Assembly: GCA_033557465.1 (NCBI GenBank)
Contig: CM066033.1
Span: 1,305,007,519-1,305,071,518, forward strand
Direction: 5' to 3'
Source of the DNA: Ichthyophis bannanicus
Lineage: Eukaryota > Chordata > Amphibia > Gymnophiona > Ichthyophiidae
DNA: 64,000 nucleotides
Made by a program: the position numbers and the translations under genes. Shown here piece by piece: positions 42,010-54,191 of this stretch. The notes under the pieces are model-generated. The model saw nothing but the letters and a program-made list of their open reading frames with translations, was not told where the DNA came from and searched no databases. The stretch's first letter is position 1. Each line of letters begins with the position of its first letter.

Positions 42010-43534
42010 TTGAGAGACAATGGGAGGTGGGCATAAGGAATTCACAAGCACTGGCTCTTAAGATTTTGGCCTGGCCTTAAATCCACACAATTTTTGTGCC
42101 ACCTGCGGGATCAGAGAAGCCTATGGATCTCATGCTACCGCTCAGCAAATATGTCACTTCCTCTATTTCTTGTTACCCTGCATGCACAGCCTGGCTTGTT
42201 GGGTTTCAATTTAATTTTATTTACTGTACATATTTGTACTTAAAAAAAATTAATTAAAACTTATTTTGGTGTTAGCAACTGTGCTGTGGTTCATCTCCTT
42301 TGTTTTTTGCAGCATATATATTTACAGGTGTCAGTAGTTTTTTAATCTGAGTGCCATGCTAAATAACTAAACTACAATTTTTGCTGCTTTTAATTATATA
42401 GCCTAGGAATATGATGCTTTCTCTTTTTTTGGCAAAGCTATTGAATGAGAGCCTCTGCTCCGTCTTTGAGTATCTTGAGGGTGCCAGCTCATCCCTTGCC
42501 TGTTTTGTTATACTGGCTTCCTATTCATCTAGTATATATTTTTTTAAGATAACCATAATGAATATGCAAATTAATATGCAAATATGTTGACGACCCCCCC
42601 CACCCCCAAAATGAAACCGTCAGACGTTGCCCATGCCTATGGGAACACAAAGATACCTAAAATGTACGTAATTGTAATGTGCCAAAAATATAGTTGTACC
42701 ACAAATCCACACGCCATAAACAAAAATACAAAATATATTTCTTTATCATTTTTTTTTTCTTTTTATATTACTATTTTTTTCATTCTCAAACCTTAAAATG
42801 GGAGGAAAAAGTCCACAGCATGATTAATGAGCTTTATATTGCTGGTTTTTCATCTCCATGCCTGCTCAGCCATGCTCCTATTGCATAACATCAAGGGTCA
42901 AAAAATAAGTATCCCAAGAGAATCAGTAAAAGCGCTGCTCTGAAAAATTACTTAATCAGTGTTCAACAAAGCAAAACATATGTAAAGGGATTAGAAGCAA
43001 TTACTTAACTTGTACACATCGTCTGTGCTATCTTGTACAATCGTTCCAATGCTGATCACCCCAAAGCTGCTTCAGGGAGCAGTCAAAGAATTATTATGCT
43101 GCACTTATTACCAATCCTCCTTTCTTGAGCACTACTCATGCTTCTTGCCATTCACCGCTGACAATCCCCGTCTGAAATCTTAAACGGCTCACTCGGCATT
43201 ATTTTGGGAGATAGAAGGGATTACAACCTGTGTCACAAGCTCCCAAATGTTAAAATTTTCGGGCAAATGCAATGCAGAAGCAAAGACCTGCAAATTAAGG
43301 CAATAAAAATTGAGCAGGAAATAACAGCGAGAGCCAGTGGTACATCTTGAATTTATTTCTCTCTCTCTGATGCTCAGTAGTTGGAAATGGTGTTATTCCC
43401 ATTTAAGTTGCAACAAAAAAAATGAAATGCACATCTGCAGTTGAGCTTTAATGCAGAGTATTAGAGGGATAAAAAGTTCTCCCACCCTCCTCACATAAAG
43501 GCTGGTGGGCAGGAGAAGGGAGCATGGGGTGATA
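42010..43534. other. No gene recognised
   Basis: AT-rich, with poly(T)/poly(C) runs near 42590 and 42750. I found no domain-bearing frame, RNA gene or repeat family I can name. Confidence 0.5.
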
Positions 43535-43614
43535 GTGTGTGCTGAATTGCAGAGAGGCGCAGAAAGGAGGAGGTAGTAATGCCCTGCTTAGCTTGTTGAG
43601 GCCTCATTTGGAAT
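43535..43614 (+). mobile_element. CR1d, left part of an interrupted fragment
   Basis: The blocks gaggaggtagtaatgcc and tgaggcctcatttggaat match the CR1c region at 32050-32100. The copy stops at ggaatcatg and resumes at 56626 with tgtgttcagttttgga, the next CR1 bases. Confidence 0.75.
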
Positions 43615-45822
43615 CATGGGGCCGATGCAGAAAACCTTCGTGTGGCATTTTTCTAGCACTTTTCCTGTGCTAGGCTTGCTCTTCGATGCAGAAAGCAAGT
43701 TAGCTCCAGAAAAATGCCAGAAAAGCTTCCATGTTAAACTGCAGTGCATTGAGCATGCAAATTGCATGCAGAGTGCTGTATATTTATTTGCACTTGATTA
43801 AAAAAAACTGCGCGGAAACTTAGCACAGTTTTTACATTATTTTTAGCATTGAATCTTTATGCTAGCTTCGGGCAGGTATAAAGATCCAGCTGGCAGTCAT
43901 CTGTGGTGAAGTTTGACACTTTACCTCAGATGATCCAGGCATCAGGAAAAGCCCCTGATGCAATTGGCATGATGTAGGGGGGCCAATGCCCCCTGACAGA
44001 AGTGAAATCATTGGTGACATGGTGGGCCAGTATTCCTCTTTCCCCCGAAACAGAAAAGGGCCCAGTGTTCTCAACCTCCCCCTCCTCCCAAAGCAGAAAG
44101 GTTTGGTCTATATGGCAGAGTGACCTTCTCCCCCCAGGTTGTGTTCCAAGACAGCTGGCCCGTGTTGTGCATCCCAGGATGCAATCCAGGGAGTCATTCT
44201 GCATTTAAGGCAATTTTTTGCCTTGTCTGGCAGTCTGACCCTGCCAGGTGCTGCCATTTTGCAAGATGGCAGTACAGGAGTATGAGTGTGTGGGCAAAGT
44301 TCCCACCCCACATCTTCTCAGGTATTTGGGGAGGTTTTGGGCGAGTGGGGGCTAGGGTCCACTAGACCACCAGGCCTCTCTGTTTCGGAGCGTGGAGGTG
44401 GGTTTCAGGCCACTGAGCTACCAGTGATTGGGGTGGGATTGGGGGTCAGGCTGCTTAGGGAATCTGGTCATCTGAAGTGAAGTGTCATACTTCCTCAGAT
44501 GACTTTTTTGTTTACTGGGCTTTTTTTTTGGTCAAGCCAGTCCATGCTCACATGTGCAAACTTAATGCAGGTCTCTGTGCGCCTGCATCTGACTGACTGC
44601 CCTTGTTTAACACCAATTTCCTTATCGTTCCTCCAGTTTAGTCCTCCACCTCTGGGTAGTGCACCTCCTCCTGCAGCTTGGAGACTGGACCAATCAAATC
44701 TTGGCATCACTGGAAGTAGCGTGCTGGCATTCCTCTTCAGCCCCAGTGTATCCAGTCTCCATGCAGCAGGAGGACGTAGTGAGCCTAGGTGCTGGGCTCA
44801 CTAGAGAAACAGATAAGGAGCAAGCTAGTTAGATAAATTGCTAAAATTTTCTTATTTGGTTTGATTCTAACTTTCAAGAATATAGCTGATTTAAATTGGT
44901 CGGTCCCTTTTACAGGGCTGTACCTTTAAAAAAAACAAAACAAAACAAAAAAAACCCAGTAAAGCCAGCTCAGCGCAGCTAACGGAGTCGGGATTCCTGT
45001 GAGGGTCCTCTCTCCTGCCAAGCCGCAAAAGGATTAAAGTAAGGTGGTTAAATTTAAAGTTCTCTGCCCCTGGACGGATCGGGGCAGAGCCCTTTTCACA
45101 GCGCTCTGGGATCCTGGTTGCGGCTGCGCTGCAGCCCGCGGCTTTGGAGTCGTCTCCCCCCCCCCCACCCTCGGTTTGGGTGCTGAGGCAGAGCTGCTGT
45201 CGGGCAGAGAGAAAGCAGCTTATCTCCCTTTACCGGTACTTCTGATCCTTAGTACTACAAGTTGAGTGGGAGGTGTACCGGAGTCAGTGGGGGCTGTCCA
45301 TCCATGCCGGGAGGGCCGCAGACGGCAGCGTGCCAAAATTCTCTGTGAGACCGTGGCTATTTTGTGCACACGGTCCTCACAGCTCTCTCAATTGAAACCA
45401 CTTCAGCGCGGGCTCCGGTGCTGCGCTCACCACCGGGCCGTGGTTTGAACGCGCACAGCAAGATTGTTCAGAGTAGATTTGTTTTACTGTTTAGGGTTTT
45501 AGTGTTTAGGTCTGGTCTTTTCCTATCGAGTTCTCGGCCCGCTGGTAGGAGTTTAAAGGGGTTTATCTTCCTAACAGTCGACTTCAGCAGTAGGCTTAGC
45601 GATCTCAGGTGTTTCAAAAAAAAAAAAAAGAGAAGTAGAACCAGAATTAATAATTTTGTTATCTCAACTGGTTAAGGTGCGCGTAATAAGGGAGCTTTAG
45701 CTTGTGAGTCTGAGGGACGGGCTATGAGCTCCCGGAGCATCTGGGGGGGGGGGGGAGAGTCCCTTCCCTAGGGGCCGTGGTTTGCTGGAGCCAGGAACCT
45801 GGGCCCCTCGTGATTTGGGCTC

Positions 45823-47317
45823 ATGTCTCTCAGCTCACACTGTGTCATCTGTGGTTCTCGCAGGGGTGCTACCGCGGAGACAGACATTTGTCAGCGCTGT
45901 GCTTGTGTCCCTCAGTATGGAACAGCAGCTGGAGAGCTCCATAGCTTCTGGTCCCTAGGCAGCCCTTGTGGTCGCCGAGGGAGCAGAGGTGGTACCGGGT
46001 CCCTCAGCTTCGGGGCCTGAAGTTCGGGTTGGAACTGCGGGCGTGCAGTCCGATCTGGGGGGCACGTTGCAGATGGAGGATTTTTCTCCAGACTTTGTGT
46101 TGCTGATGCATTAGGCGTTTTGTCGCCGGTGGCAAGGGTTGACTGTAGGGTCCCTGCCTAGCTCTTCCCCTGCTGCGCGGCCTGACTTAGCGGAACGTGC
46201 GCCCTTGGGGTTGAAGGCACCCAAGAGGCCGCGCCCGGTGGACCCTTTCCTTCCAGAGCCGGATTGGCAGGAGGGAAAGGAAGCCGAATTTGACATGGAT
46301 GCGGACCTGGATGACTTAGAGGAAGGAGAGATTCCTGAACCTGAGGATCAGACTAGGATCATACGAGTGCTCCGAAGGGAGGAATTGCCGGCCCTTATTA
46401 CGGAAGCCCTTCAGACGCTCAGGCTATCTGCCGCGCAGCCGGTCGAGGAGGAGGATGGCGCGGATCCCATCATTCAGGCAGTGCGTCAGACGCAGGTGGT
46501 CTTCCCTATCCATAAAGTGATTGATCAGATGATTCAGACGGAATGGGATTCCCCGCAATCTGGGCTCAAAGGGATACGGCTCATGAATAAGTTGTATCCT
46601 CTGGCGGATGGTGATAAGGAACGATTCCGTTCCCCTAAGGTGGACACTGCAGTATCGGCAGTCACTAAGAAGACCACGATTCCGGTGGAAGGCAGTGTGG
46701 CCTTGAAGGAGTCGCAGGCTAGAAAAATGGATGGTTTGCTGAAGCAATCCTTTGAGGCGGATGCAGTGGTGCTACAGGCCTCCATATGTGGGACCTGGGT
46801 GGCATGGGCCTGTCTTCGTTGGATTCAACATCTAAGGCAGTCGGCGTCCCTGGAGATTGACAAAGTGCAGGAGATCCAGCGCCTTGAATCTGGCTCGGCG
46901 TATCTGGCGGATGTGCACTACGACCTCATCAGATCCTTATCCAACAGTATGGCCTCTCTAGTGGCGGCACGTAGATCCCTCTGGCTGAAAAATTGGGCGG
47001 CTGATGGGTCTTCTAAGTCGCGACTCGGCAAGCTTCCCTTTAAAGGGAAGCTGTTGTTTGGGGAGGATCTTGATAAGCTGGTTAAGGATTTGGGAGATTC
47101 CGAAGGAGGCAGGCTGCCAGAGGATAGGCCTAAGCGGGGCAAATCTTCATCGGCCTTTCGCGGACAGTTTCGAGATTTTCGGAGATTTCGCTCATCCCGC
47201 TTTGCAGGGTCCCAGAGGGGACAGTTTGCGTTGAGAGCGCGGGGGTTTCGAGGATTCCGCAGGGCTAATAGAGGGTTTGCAGCAGCAGATTCAGCAACCC
47301 CGCGCAAACCTCAATGA
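45823..47317 (+). pseudogene. gag-like ORF1 of DIRS-C1
   Basis: 45823-46020 encodes a Cys pair motif, HCVICGSRRG with ICQRCAC, then shifts frame. 46139-47317 (392 codons) has an acidic segment, DADLDDLEEGEIPEPED, and a helical region, KVIDQMIQTEWDSPQSG. VTKKTTIPVEGSVALKESQ and SLSNSMASLVAARRSLWL follow, then an Arg/Phe/Gly-rich basic tail (FRGQFRDFRRFRSSRFAGS). This layout parallels lineage A ORF1. The tail resembles RGG-type RNA-binding regions; the function is inferred. Confidence 0.75.
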
Positions 47318-47339
47318 AGGTCAGCGGGTCCCGGCAGAA

Positions 47340-49061
47340 ATTCAACCAATCAGAGGACGTCTTCGGGGGTTTCTTTCTGCCTGGACCCACATCACGTCCG
47401 ACCAGTGGGTTTTAGAGATCATCCGCGATGGTTATGCCTTGGATCTCGAAAGGCCGGTGTTGGGACTCGTTCGTACAGTCTCCCTGCAGGGGATCCCAGA
47501 AGGCGCTCCAGGTGCAGCAGACATTGGATCATCTCCTACAGTTGGGGGCAGTGGTTCCCGTTCCGGCGGCGGAATACGGTATGGGTCGCTATTCTATTTA
47601 TTTCGTGGTGCCAAAGAAGGATGGCTCTCTCTGCCCCATCCTGGATCTCAAAGGAGTAAATCGCTTTCTCCGGGTGTCTCATTTTCGTATGGAGACACTA
47701 TGGTCGGTCATTGTCGCAGTACTGCAAGGGGAGTTTCTAACATCCCTCGATCTCTCGGAGACCTATCCCCATCAGGGCGTCCCATCAGAAATTTCTGCAT
47801 TTGGCACTTCCTTGGGGGCATTTCCAGTTTTAGGCCCTGCCCTTCGGGTTGGCGACGGCAACACGCGTGTTCACCAAGATTGTGGTGGTGGTGGAGGTGG
47901 CGTTACGGAAAGAAGGAATCTTAGTCCATCTGTATCTCGACGATTGGTTGATTCGAGCGAAGTCCCGAGCCGAGAGTGAGACAGCTACGGGAAAGGTAGT
48001 AGCGCTTCTGCAGTCCCTAGGCTGGGTTGTCAACCTGGTCAAGAGTCACCTAGTGCTGACGCAGGTTCTCGAGTACTTGGGAGTGCAGTTCGATACCCAG
48101 AAGGGTTTGGTTTTCCTGACGGAGCGCAGAGCTCTGGCTCTACGGGACCTGGTGCGGGACTTCCGCAAACTCGCAGCACTGTCGGCGTGGAAATACCTTC
48201 AGGTGCTGGGGACAATGGCGGCGACTTTGGAGGTAGTTCCTTGGGCCAGGTTTCATATGAGGTCGTTGCAGCGGTCTCTGCTTCACTGATGGTCCAATCA
48301 GTCCGATTCGTTGAGCAAACGGCTTCCTTGCCCGCCGCAGGTCCGGTGGGATCTGAAGTGGTGGATGCGGCTGGAGTGTCTACGGGTGGGAATGCCTCTG
48401 GAACAGCCGGAGTGGATCCCGCTATTGACAGATGCCAGTTTAGCGGGCTGGGGAGCACATTGCGGAGTGGACTTTGCTCAGGGTCTCTGGTCGCCGGAGG
48501 AGAGCGGCTGGTCAATCAACCATTTGGAGCTCAGAGCGGTATTCCGGGCTCTGCAGAGCTTCAAGACTCAAGTAACGCAGCAAGCGGTACAGGTACTATC
48601 CGACAATGTGGCGACCGTAGCTTACATAAATCGGCAGGGCAGTACCGGAAGCATGGCCATGGAAGAAGAATCTGAGGTTAGTATGGATCGAGCCACGGTT
48701 GCAAGCAATATCAGCGGCGCACATCGCCGGAAAGGACAATGTGACCGCGGATTTCCTCAGCAGAGTTCAAGTGGATGCAGGGGAATGGGAACTGCATCCA
48801 TCGGTGTTCGCACAGCTAGTTCTTTGGTGGGAAACGCCAGTCATGGACCTCATGGCCACTTTCCAATCCGCCAAAGTCAGCCGGTTCTTCAGCAGAAGGC
48901 GGGAGCCCATGTCGGAAGGCATCGACGTCCTCATGCGGCCTTGGCCCTCGACAGGTCTTCTCTACGTGTTTCCGCCGTGGGCGCTCATCGGTCGAGTGAT
49001 TCAGCGCATCGAGGCGTATTGGGGGAGAGTGCTATTGATTACGCCGGATTGGCCCAGATGA
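47340..49061 (+). pseudogene. RT-RNase H-methyltransferase of DIRS-C1
   Basis: RT pieces: GSLCPILDLKGVNRFL and LTSLDLSETYPH (motif A region) at 47428-47800. After a shift come ATRVFTKIVVVVEVALR and HLYLDDWLIRAK (YLDD) at 47849-48289. RNase H follows at 48311 with LLTDASLAGWGAH, NHLELRAVFRAL and LSDNVATVAYINRQGSTG. The methyltransferase-like part is at 48699-49061: VMDLMATFQSAKVSRFFS, LLYVFPPWALIGRV and LLITPDWPR. Frameshifts near 47800, 48290 and 48660. Confidence 0.82.
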
Positions 49062-49102
49062 CCGTGGTATGCTGACCTGGTCCGGTTGCTGGACGGCTCG
49101 TC

Positions 49103-49952
49103 ATGGCACCTCCCAGTGTCTCAGGAGCTGCTGATCCAGGGTCCGCTCCTAATGCCGCGGGTGGAGAGATTCTCGTTTACGGCTTGGCCACTGAAAGGGC
49201 GCGGCTGAAAAAGAAAGGCTATTCCAAGTCTGTTGTGGCGACCTTACTTCAGGTGCGTAAACGTTCAACTTCGTTGGCCTATGTACGCGTTTGGCGAATT
49301 TTCGAAGACTGGTTTTCGAAGACTGGTGCTCGAGGCGTCAGGTCCGTGCTGCCATGGCGTCGGCACTGGTGGTATTGGATTTTTTGCAGGACGGCTTCGA
49401 TAAGGGGCTGGCCGCCAGTTCTCTGAGTGCAGCTGGCGGCCTTGGCCTGTTACAGAGGAAAGGTACAAGGCGTTGCTCTGGGGGCGCACGTCGATGTTGG
49501 TCGCTTCCTTAAGGCAGTGACCAGGTTGCGTCCAGATTTCCGTTCCACCGTGGGATCTCAACTTGGTGTTGCAGGTGCTGAGTAGCGCTCCGTTTGAACC
49601 GTTATCTCAGGTTACGGTGAAAGATTTGACTCTGAAGGTAGTATTTTTGGTGGCCATTTGTTCAGCTAGGCGCATTTCGGAGTTTCAGGCGCTGTCAGCT
49701 TCGCTGTCAGCTGTCAGCGCCTGTAGGGAGCCCTTCCTATGTTTTTCTTCTCAGAAAGTGGTTATCAGGCCGGTGCCTTCCTTTTCTGCCTAAAGTATCT
49801 TCCCCTTTTCATATGAATCAAGTGGTATCGCTTCCCATCTTGCGGGCGGCGGGGGAGCAGGCTTCTGACCGTGGTCTTAGTCGCTTGGACGTTAAGAGTG
49901 TTGCGCCGTTATTTGACGGTCACCGAGTCCTTCCGCAGGTCGGATCGGTTGT
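49103..49952 (+). pseudogene. Tyrosine recombinase of DIRS-C1, N-terminal part
   Basis: ARLKKKGYSKSVVATLL and SLAYVRVWRIFEDWF form the SAM-like core-binding part. CSARRISEFQALSAS carries the first catalytic Arg, near 49660. A short duplication of ctgtcagcttcg-like sequence lies near 49695-49720. The coding is frame-shifted and stops at ggatcggttgt, where DIRS-B enters. Confidence 0.8.
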
Positions 49953-50360
49953 TTCGCCAGGACCAAGCAGGAATCAGTCCTCACATATGGGTGTCATCGG
50001 CGCCGATGAAGCCCCAGCGGAGCATTTCCCCAGCTTTCCATGAAAGCCTTTGGGAATGCAGGCACGCATGCGTGGTTCCCTTCCCGCCTAAAGGGTGCCA
50101 TCTTACCTCAGTCTCTTTTTTTTCCGTGAAGCCCACCGGACGTGTGTCCAGTTTTCCCGGTTAAAATTAGATTTTTCAGCGATTTTGCTATTTTTCTACC
50201 GGTTCGACGCCAGTTTCCCTCCCGCCGGGTTCGGTACACCGGTATCGAGCCCGATTCTTCTTTTTCGTTTTTTGCCCTTCATGGCTGGTGTTCGCGCCCT
50301 TTTTTCTCTTTTTCCCTGGAAGGCCAGTCCTTTGACCTCGCGGGGACTCTTTTTTCCCCG

Positions 50361-52287
50361 ATGGCTTCCAGTGGTTTTAAGAAGAGTGATCGGTGTAAGA
50401 AACTAATGTCTCTCACCGACACACACGACTGCTGCCTTCGGTGCCTCGGCCCCGACCACGATTCTAAGTCGTGCGGGGCCTGTGGAAAAATGTCTTCCAA
50501 GGCACTACGAAGTCGCCAGCAGCAAAAGGAAAGGCTTTTCTCGGACTCAGCCTCCGGCCAGGCCCGGACCTCGTCTGAGGCCTCGACATCTTGGGATTCG
50601 GATCCCGAGCGCTGTCGAAGCTCCTCGGACAGGGGGTCCCCTGACCGGGAACGTAAGAGGAAGAAACGGCTCACGAGGGCGTCGTCAGAGGTCCCTGGCT
50701 CCTCAAGGGCCAGGTCTAAGACCCCTGACCGTCGCCCCGGGCCTGTGGAACCAGAGAAGCCTGCCAAAGTTCCTCGTGTGGAGCCGGAGTCTGCTGGACA
50801 CATAAGCCCCGTAGTCCTCGTGGACTCTCCTCCCAGGGAGCCGACGTCGAGCCCGGCGCCGCCAGGGCCCGAGTCGGTGGCTGCTGCATTTCCCGAGCTG
50901 AGTCTCAGGATGACAGCCTTGGAGAGCAGAATGTCTGCCTTCATGGAGCAGCAGCGGGCACTGATGGCCAGCCTGTCTGGCGCATCTGCCCTGACCACCG
51001 GGACATCGACGTTGAAGTCGACCCCGGAGACCGAGCCGATACTCGAGTGCATCGTGGCTCGGAGTCGACCTCGGTCGCGGTCTCCCTTGACCTCCCGTTC
51101 AGGACCGAGGGCGTCGATGCCGGTGCTTCCGGCGTCGGGGCGGGTGCTCCAGGGCCCCACGGGGTTGGACCCCGACTCTTTCTCGGACGAGTCGGCTTGG
51201 GAGACGGAGGACGAGGAGTCTCCTGATACCTTTAAGACTCGGTGCGTCCCTTCGGACTCACTGCAGTCTGAGCCCCGGAGTAGGTCCCCCCCAGAGGACA
51301 CCCGGTTCTCGGAGTTCGTCCGGGATATGGCCACTGCCTTGGCTATTCCGGCGGATCCCGAGGAAGAGCCTCGAGCTGAAGAGCTCGAGGCGCTGTAGTA
51401 TGACTCTCCTCCGAAGGAGGCCTTTACTGTCCCGGTTCCTCCGATGCTGGAACGGCTCCTCTTCCGTATGTGGGAGGCACCGGCCTTGGCGCCGGTTCTT
51501 AGCAAGCGAGTCGATTCGATCTATCGGCTCCGGAAGAGCCCTGGCTTTCAGAAGGCACAGCTACCACACCATTCCATGGTTGTGGAATCAGCCATGCATC
51601 GTCTGAAGAGTCAAAATGCACTCTGCGGTGCCTCCTGGCAGGGAGGCCCGAAACCTCGATGGCGTCGATAGAAAGTGCTTTCAGGGCTCGATGCTTGCTT
51701 GCCGTGTCCAGTCTTACCAGCTGTACATGGGCATGTACTTGCGGGATCTGGCCAAGGAGTTGGCCGCATTCTCTGCTGGTCTCTCCGGGGAACCCTTGCA
51801 GAGATTTAAGTCCTTGTCCTCTGGGATTCGGGACTGCTCGAAGTTAATGTCCCGCACCGCCTACGATGGCTTCGAGGCTTCGGTCCGAGTTGCGGCCGCC
51901 GGCATCGCGGCTCGACGCCAGGCATGGCTGCAGTCATCGGACCTCGAGCCATGGGTTCAGGACAAGTTGGTTGATGTCCCTTGCCGAGGTGAAAACCTTT
52001 TTGGCAAGCCCATGACCGAGAAGGCTGCTCAGCTCGAGACCGAGCACCTCACTTGGACAAGGCTGTCGAGGAAGACCTCTGCCCCTTCTCATAAAAAGGG
52101 CTCGGGTAAAAACCCTTTTACCCGAGGAAGGGCACTGCCTACAAACAGTACCCACAATATCAGGCTGCCCAAGCTGCCCCCCAGGGTCAGCAAGCCAAGG
52201 GCCAGGGTAATGGGCCCCGTAGGCAGAGGACCCCCAAGCCTCAGGCCCCTGCTACCACTCAGCAGGTGGGGGGTTTTGACTCCTTGA
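50361..52287 (+). pseudogene. gag-like ORF1 of DIRS-B
   Basis: The ATG at 50361 opens MASSGFKKSDRCKKL, followed by the Cys/His array CCLRCLGPDHDSKSCGAC. The first Cys of the A-lineage pattern is replaced (SDRC). A long Ser/Arg/Pro-rich charged middle follows, then RSPPEDTRFSEFVRDM. An in-frame TAG at 51396-51398 and a frameshift near 51612 break it. The structured part VQSYQLYMGMYLRDLAKEL and a basic tail follow to 52287. Confidence 0.85.
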
Positions 52288-54191
52288 GCATAGCCTCTCC
52301 TCCACTGCTCTCCCAACCCTGCACAGGAGGTCGCCTCGCCCTCTTTGCCCACCAGTGGCCCCTTATCACCGGGGACAGTTGGGTGCTGGAGATAGTCCAC
52401 AAGGGCTATGCCCTCCATTTTCACCAACTTCCACCCCCATACTTTCCAGGGGAGCCTCCAAGGCCTCCTCTGCACACAGACCTTCTCCGTCAGGAGCTTC
52501 AGGGTCTGTTGGTGGACAGGGCGGTGGAGCCTGTGCCTCCCCACTTGCAAGGTCACGAATTCTACTCCAGGTATTTCCTAGTGCCCAAAAGGACCGGTGG
52601 CCTTCGTCCCATTCTGGACCTCAGGAACCTCAACCAGTTCCTAGTGAAAGAAAAGTTCAAGATGCTTATTCTTGGAACCCTTCTGCCCTACCTCCGGCAG
52701 GGAGATTGGCTATGCTCCTTAGATCTAAAGGATGCGTACCCTCACATCCTCATTCATCCAGACCACAGAAAGTACCTCAGGTTCATTGTGGGAGGAAACC
52801 ATTATCAGTACAGAGTGCTGCCTTTCGGCCTCACCTCCGCCCCCAAAGTCTTTACAAAGTGCTTAGCAGTGGTGGCGGCCTACCTGAGAAATCAGGGCAT
52901 CTTTGTCTTCCCCTATCTGGACGACTGGCTCATCAGGGGTCAGACAGGTCAGGAGGCCAATCAAGCCACCCTCAGGACCATTGCTCTTCTACAACGCCTG
53001 GGGTTTGTCATAAACTTCGCAAAGTCCACTTTGCTCCCTTCCCAGAACTTGGAGTTCATAGGGGCAAGGCTGGACTCTCTCCTGGCAAAGGCATTCTTGC
53101 CAGAAAACAGAGCCCAAAGGTTGATGGCCTTGGCAAGTCAGTTTCTCAGCAAGTCCCTGGTCTCCGCCAGACTCTGCCTGAGACTTCTAGGCCACATGGC
53201 TTCGACAGTGCATGTGGCCCCCAATGCCAGGCTCCATTTGAGGTCTGCACAATGGTGTCTTCGAACTCAGTGGTCCCAGGCCACAGGCAGCCTCAGAGAC
53301 AGGATAAGGGTGTCCAGACAGTTTCTGAACTCCCTCAACTGGTGGCTACACCCACACAATCTGCTGAAAGGAGTGCCCTTTCAGATTCCAGGTTACACGG
53401 TGATTCTAACCAAAGATGCCTCCCTGCAAGGCTGGGGAGCGCATTGTCTGGGCAAGTGCACCCAGGGACTCTGGTCTCCCTGGGAAGCTGCACAACAGAT
53501 CAATCTCCTCGAACTCAGGGCTATTCGCTTAGCACTCAAAGCTTTCACTCCTACCCTGACTCACCAGTCTGTCCTGATTCAGACAGACAACCAAGTTGCC
53601 ATGTTTTATGTGAACAAACAGGGTGGAACCGGGTCCAGGATCCTTTGTCGGGAGGCCCAGGACCTGTGTTCTTTTGCCCTCAAGCACAACATGCTCCTCA
53701 ATGCTGTGTATCTTCCAGGCCAGGACAACTACCTGGCAGATAGGTTAAGCAGGATTCTGCAGCCCCACGAGTGGCAGCTGCATCCTTTGGTAGTTCAGAA
53801 GATCTTTCTCAAATGTGGTCTTCCTTTGATGGATCTTTTTGCCAGCCCACTGAACAAGCAACTGCCAAAGTTCTGCTCCAGGCAAGCACATCCTCTGCGG
53901 ATAGCAGCGGATGCTTTTCTGATATCTTGGTCTCAGGGCCTCCTCTATGCGTTTCCTCCCATGCCCTTGGTGGCCCGAACCCTCTTCAAGATTCTTCAGG
54001 ACAAAGCCTCGGTCCTGCTGGTAGCTCCCAGATGGCTGAGACAACCTTGGTTTCATCTTCTGCTTCAACTGGTGGTGGATCCTCCACTACCTCTGGGGTT
54101 GCAACCCGACCACCTCACACAAGACCAGGGTTCCCTTCTGCACCCCAATCTCAAGTCTCTCAATTTGATGGCCTGGAGGTTTCAAGGGTAG
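52266..54191 (+). CDS. DIRS-B RT-RNase H-methyltransferase polyprotein (about 641 aa), open
   Basis: Uninterrupted. RT: FLVPKRTGGLRPILDLRNL, SLDLKDAYPHILIHPDH, VLPFGLTSAPKVFTKCL and FPYLDDWLIRG. RNase H: LTKDASLQGWGAHCLG (Lys-Asp where A2 has Thr-Asp; the Asp is kept), LLELRAIRLAL, TDNQVAMFYVNKQGGTG and LADRLSRI. Methyltransferase-like: LMDLFASPLNKQLPKFCS, FPPMPLVARTLF and APRWLRQPW (usual Pro is Leu). The frame overlaps the end of ORF1 and, in the -1 frame, a long open stretch leading to the recombinase. It survives intact although its partner genes are dead. Confidence 0.9.
   Translation: MGGFDSLSIASPPLLSQPCTGGRLALFAHQWPLITGDSWVLEIVHKGYALHFHQLPPPYFPGEPPRPPLHTDLLRQELQGLLVDRAVEPVPPHLQGHEFYSRYFLVPKRTGGLRPILDLRNLNQFLVKEKFKMLILGTLLPYLRQGDWLCSLDLKDAYPHILIHPDHRKYLRFIVGGNHYQYRVLPFGLTSAPKVFTKCLAVVAAYLRNQGIFVFPYLDDWLIRGQTGQEANQATLRTIALLQRLGFVINFAKSTLLPSQNLEFIGARLDSLLAKAFLPENRAQRLMALASQFLSKSLVSARLCLRLLGHMASTVHVAPNARLHLRSAQWCLRTQWSQATGSLRDRIRVSRQFLNSLNWWLHPHNLLKGVPFQIPGYTVILTKDASLQGWGAHCLGKCTQGLWSPWEAAQQINLLELRAIRLALKAFTPTLTHQSVLIQTDNQVAMFYVNKQGGTGSRILCREAQDLCSFALKHNMLLNAVYLPGQDNYLADRLSRILQPHEWQLHPLVVQKIFLKCGLPLMDLFASPLNKQLPKFCSRQAHPLRIAADAFLISWSQGLLYAFPPMPLVARTLFKILQDKASVLLVAPRWLRQPWFHLLLQLVVDPPLPLGLQPDHLTQDQGSLLHPNLKSLNLMAWRFQG

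Noticed and set aside
50279..51505. A 408-codon open frame on the minus strand opposite the DIRS-B gag
   Set aside because: It is the antisense shadow of a GC- and Ser/Arg-rich coding region, has no domain, and the plus strand carries the recognisable Cys/His array.
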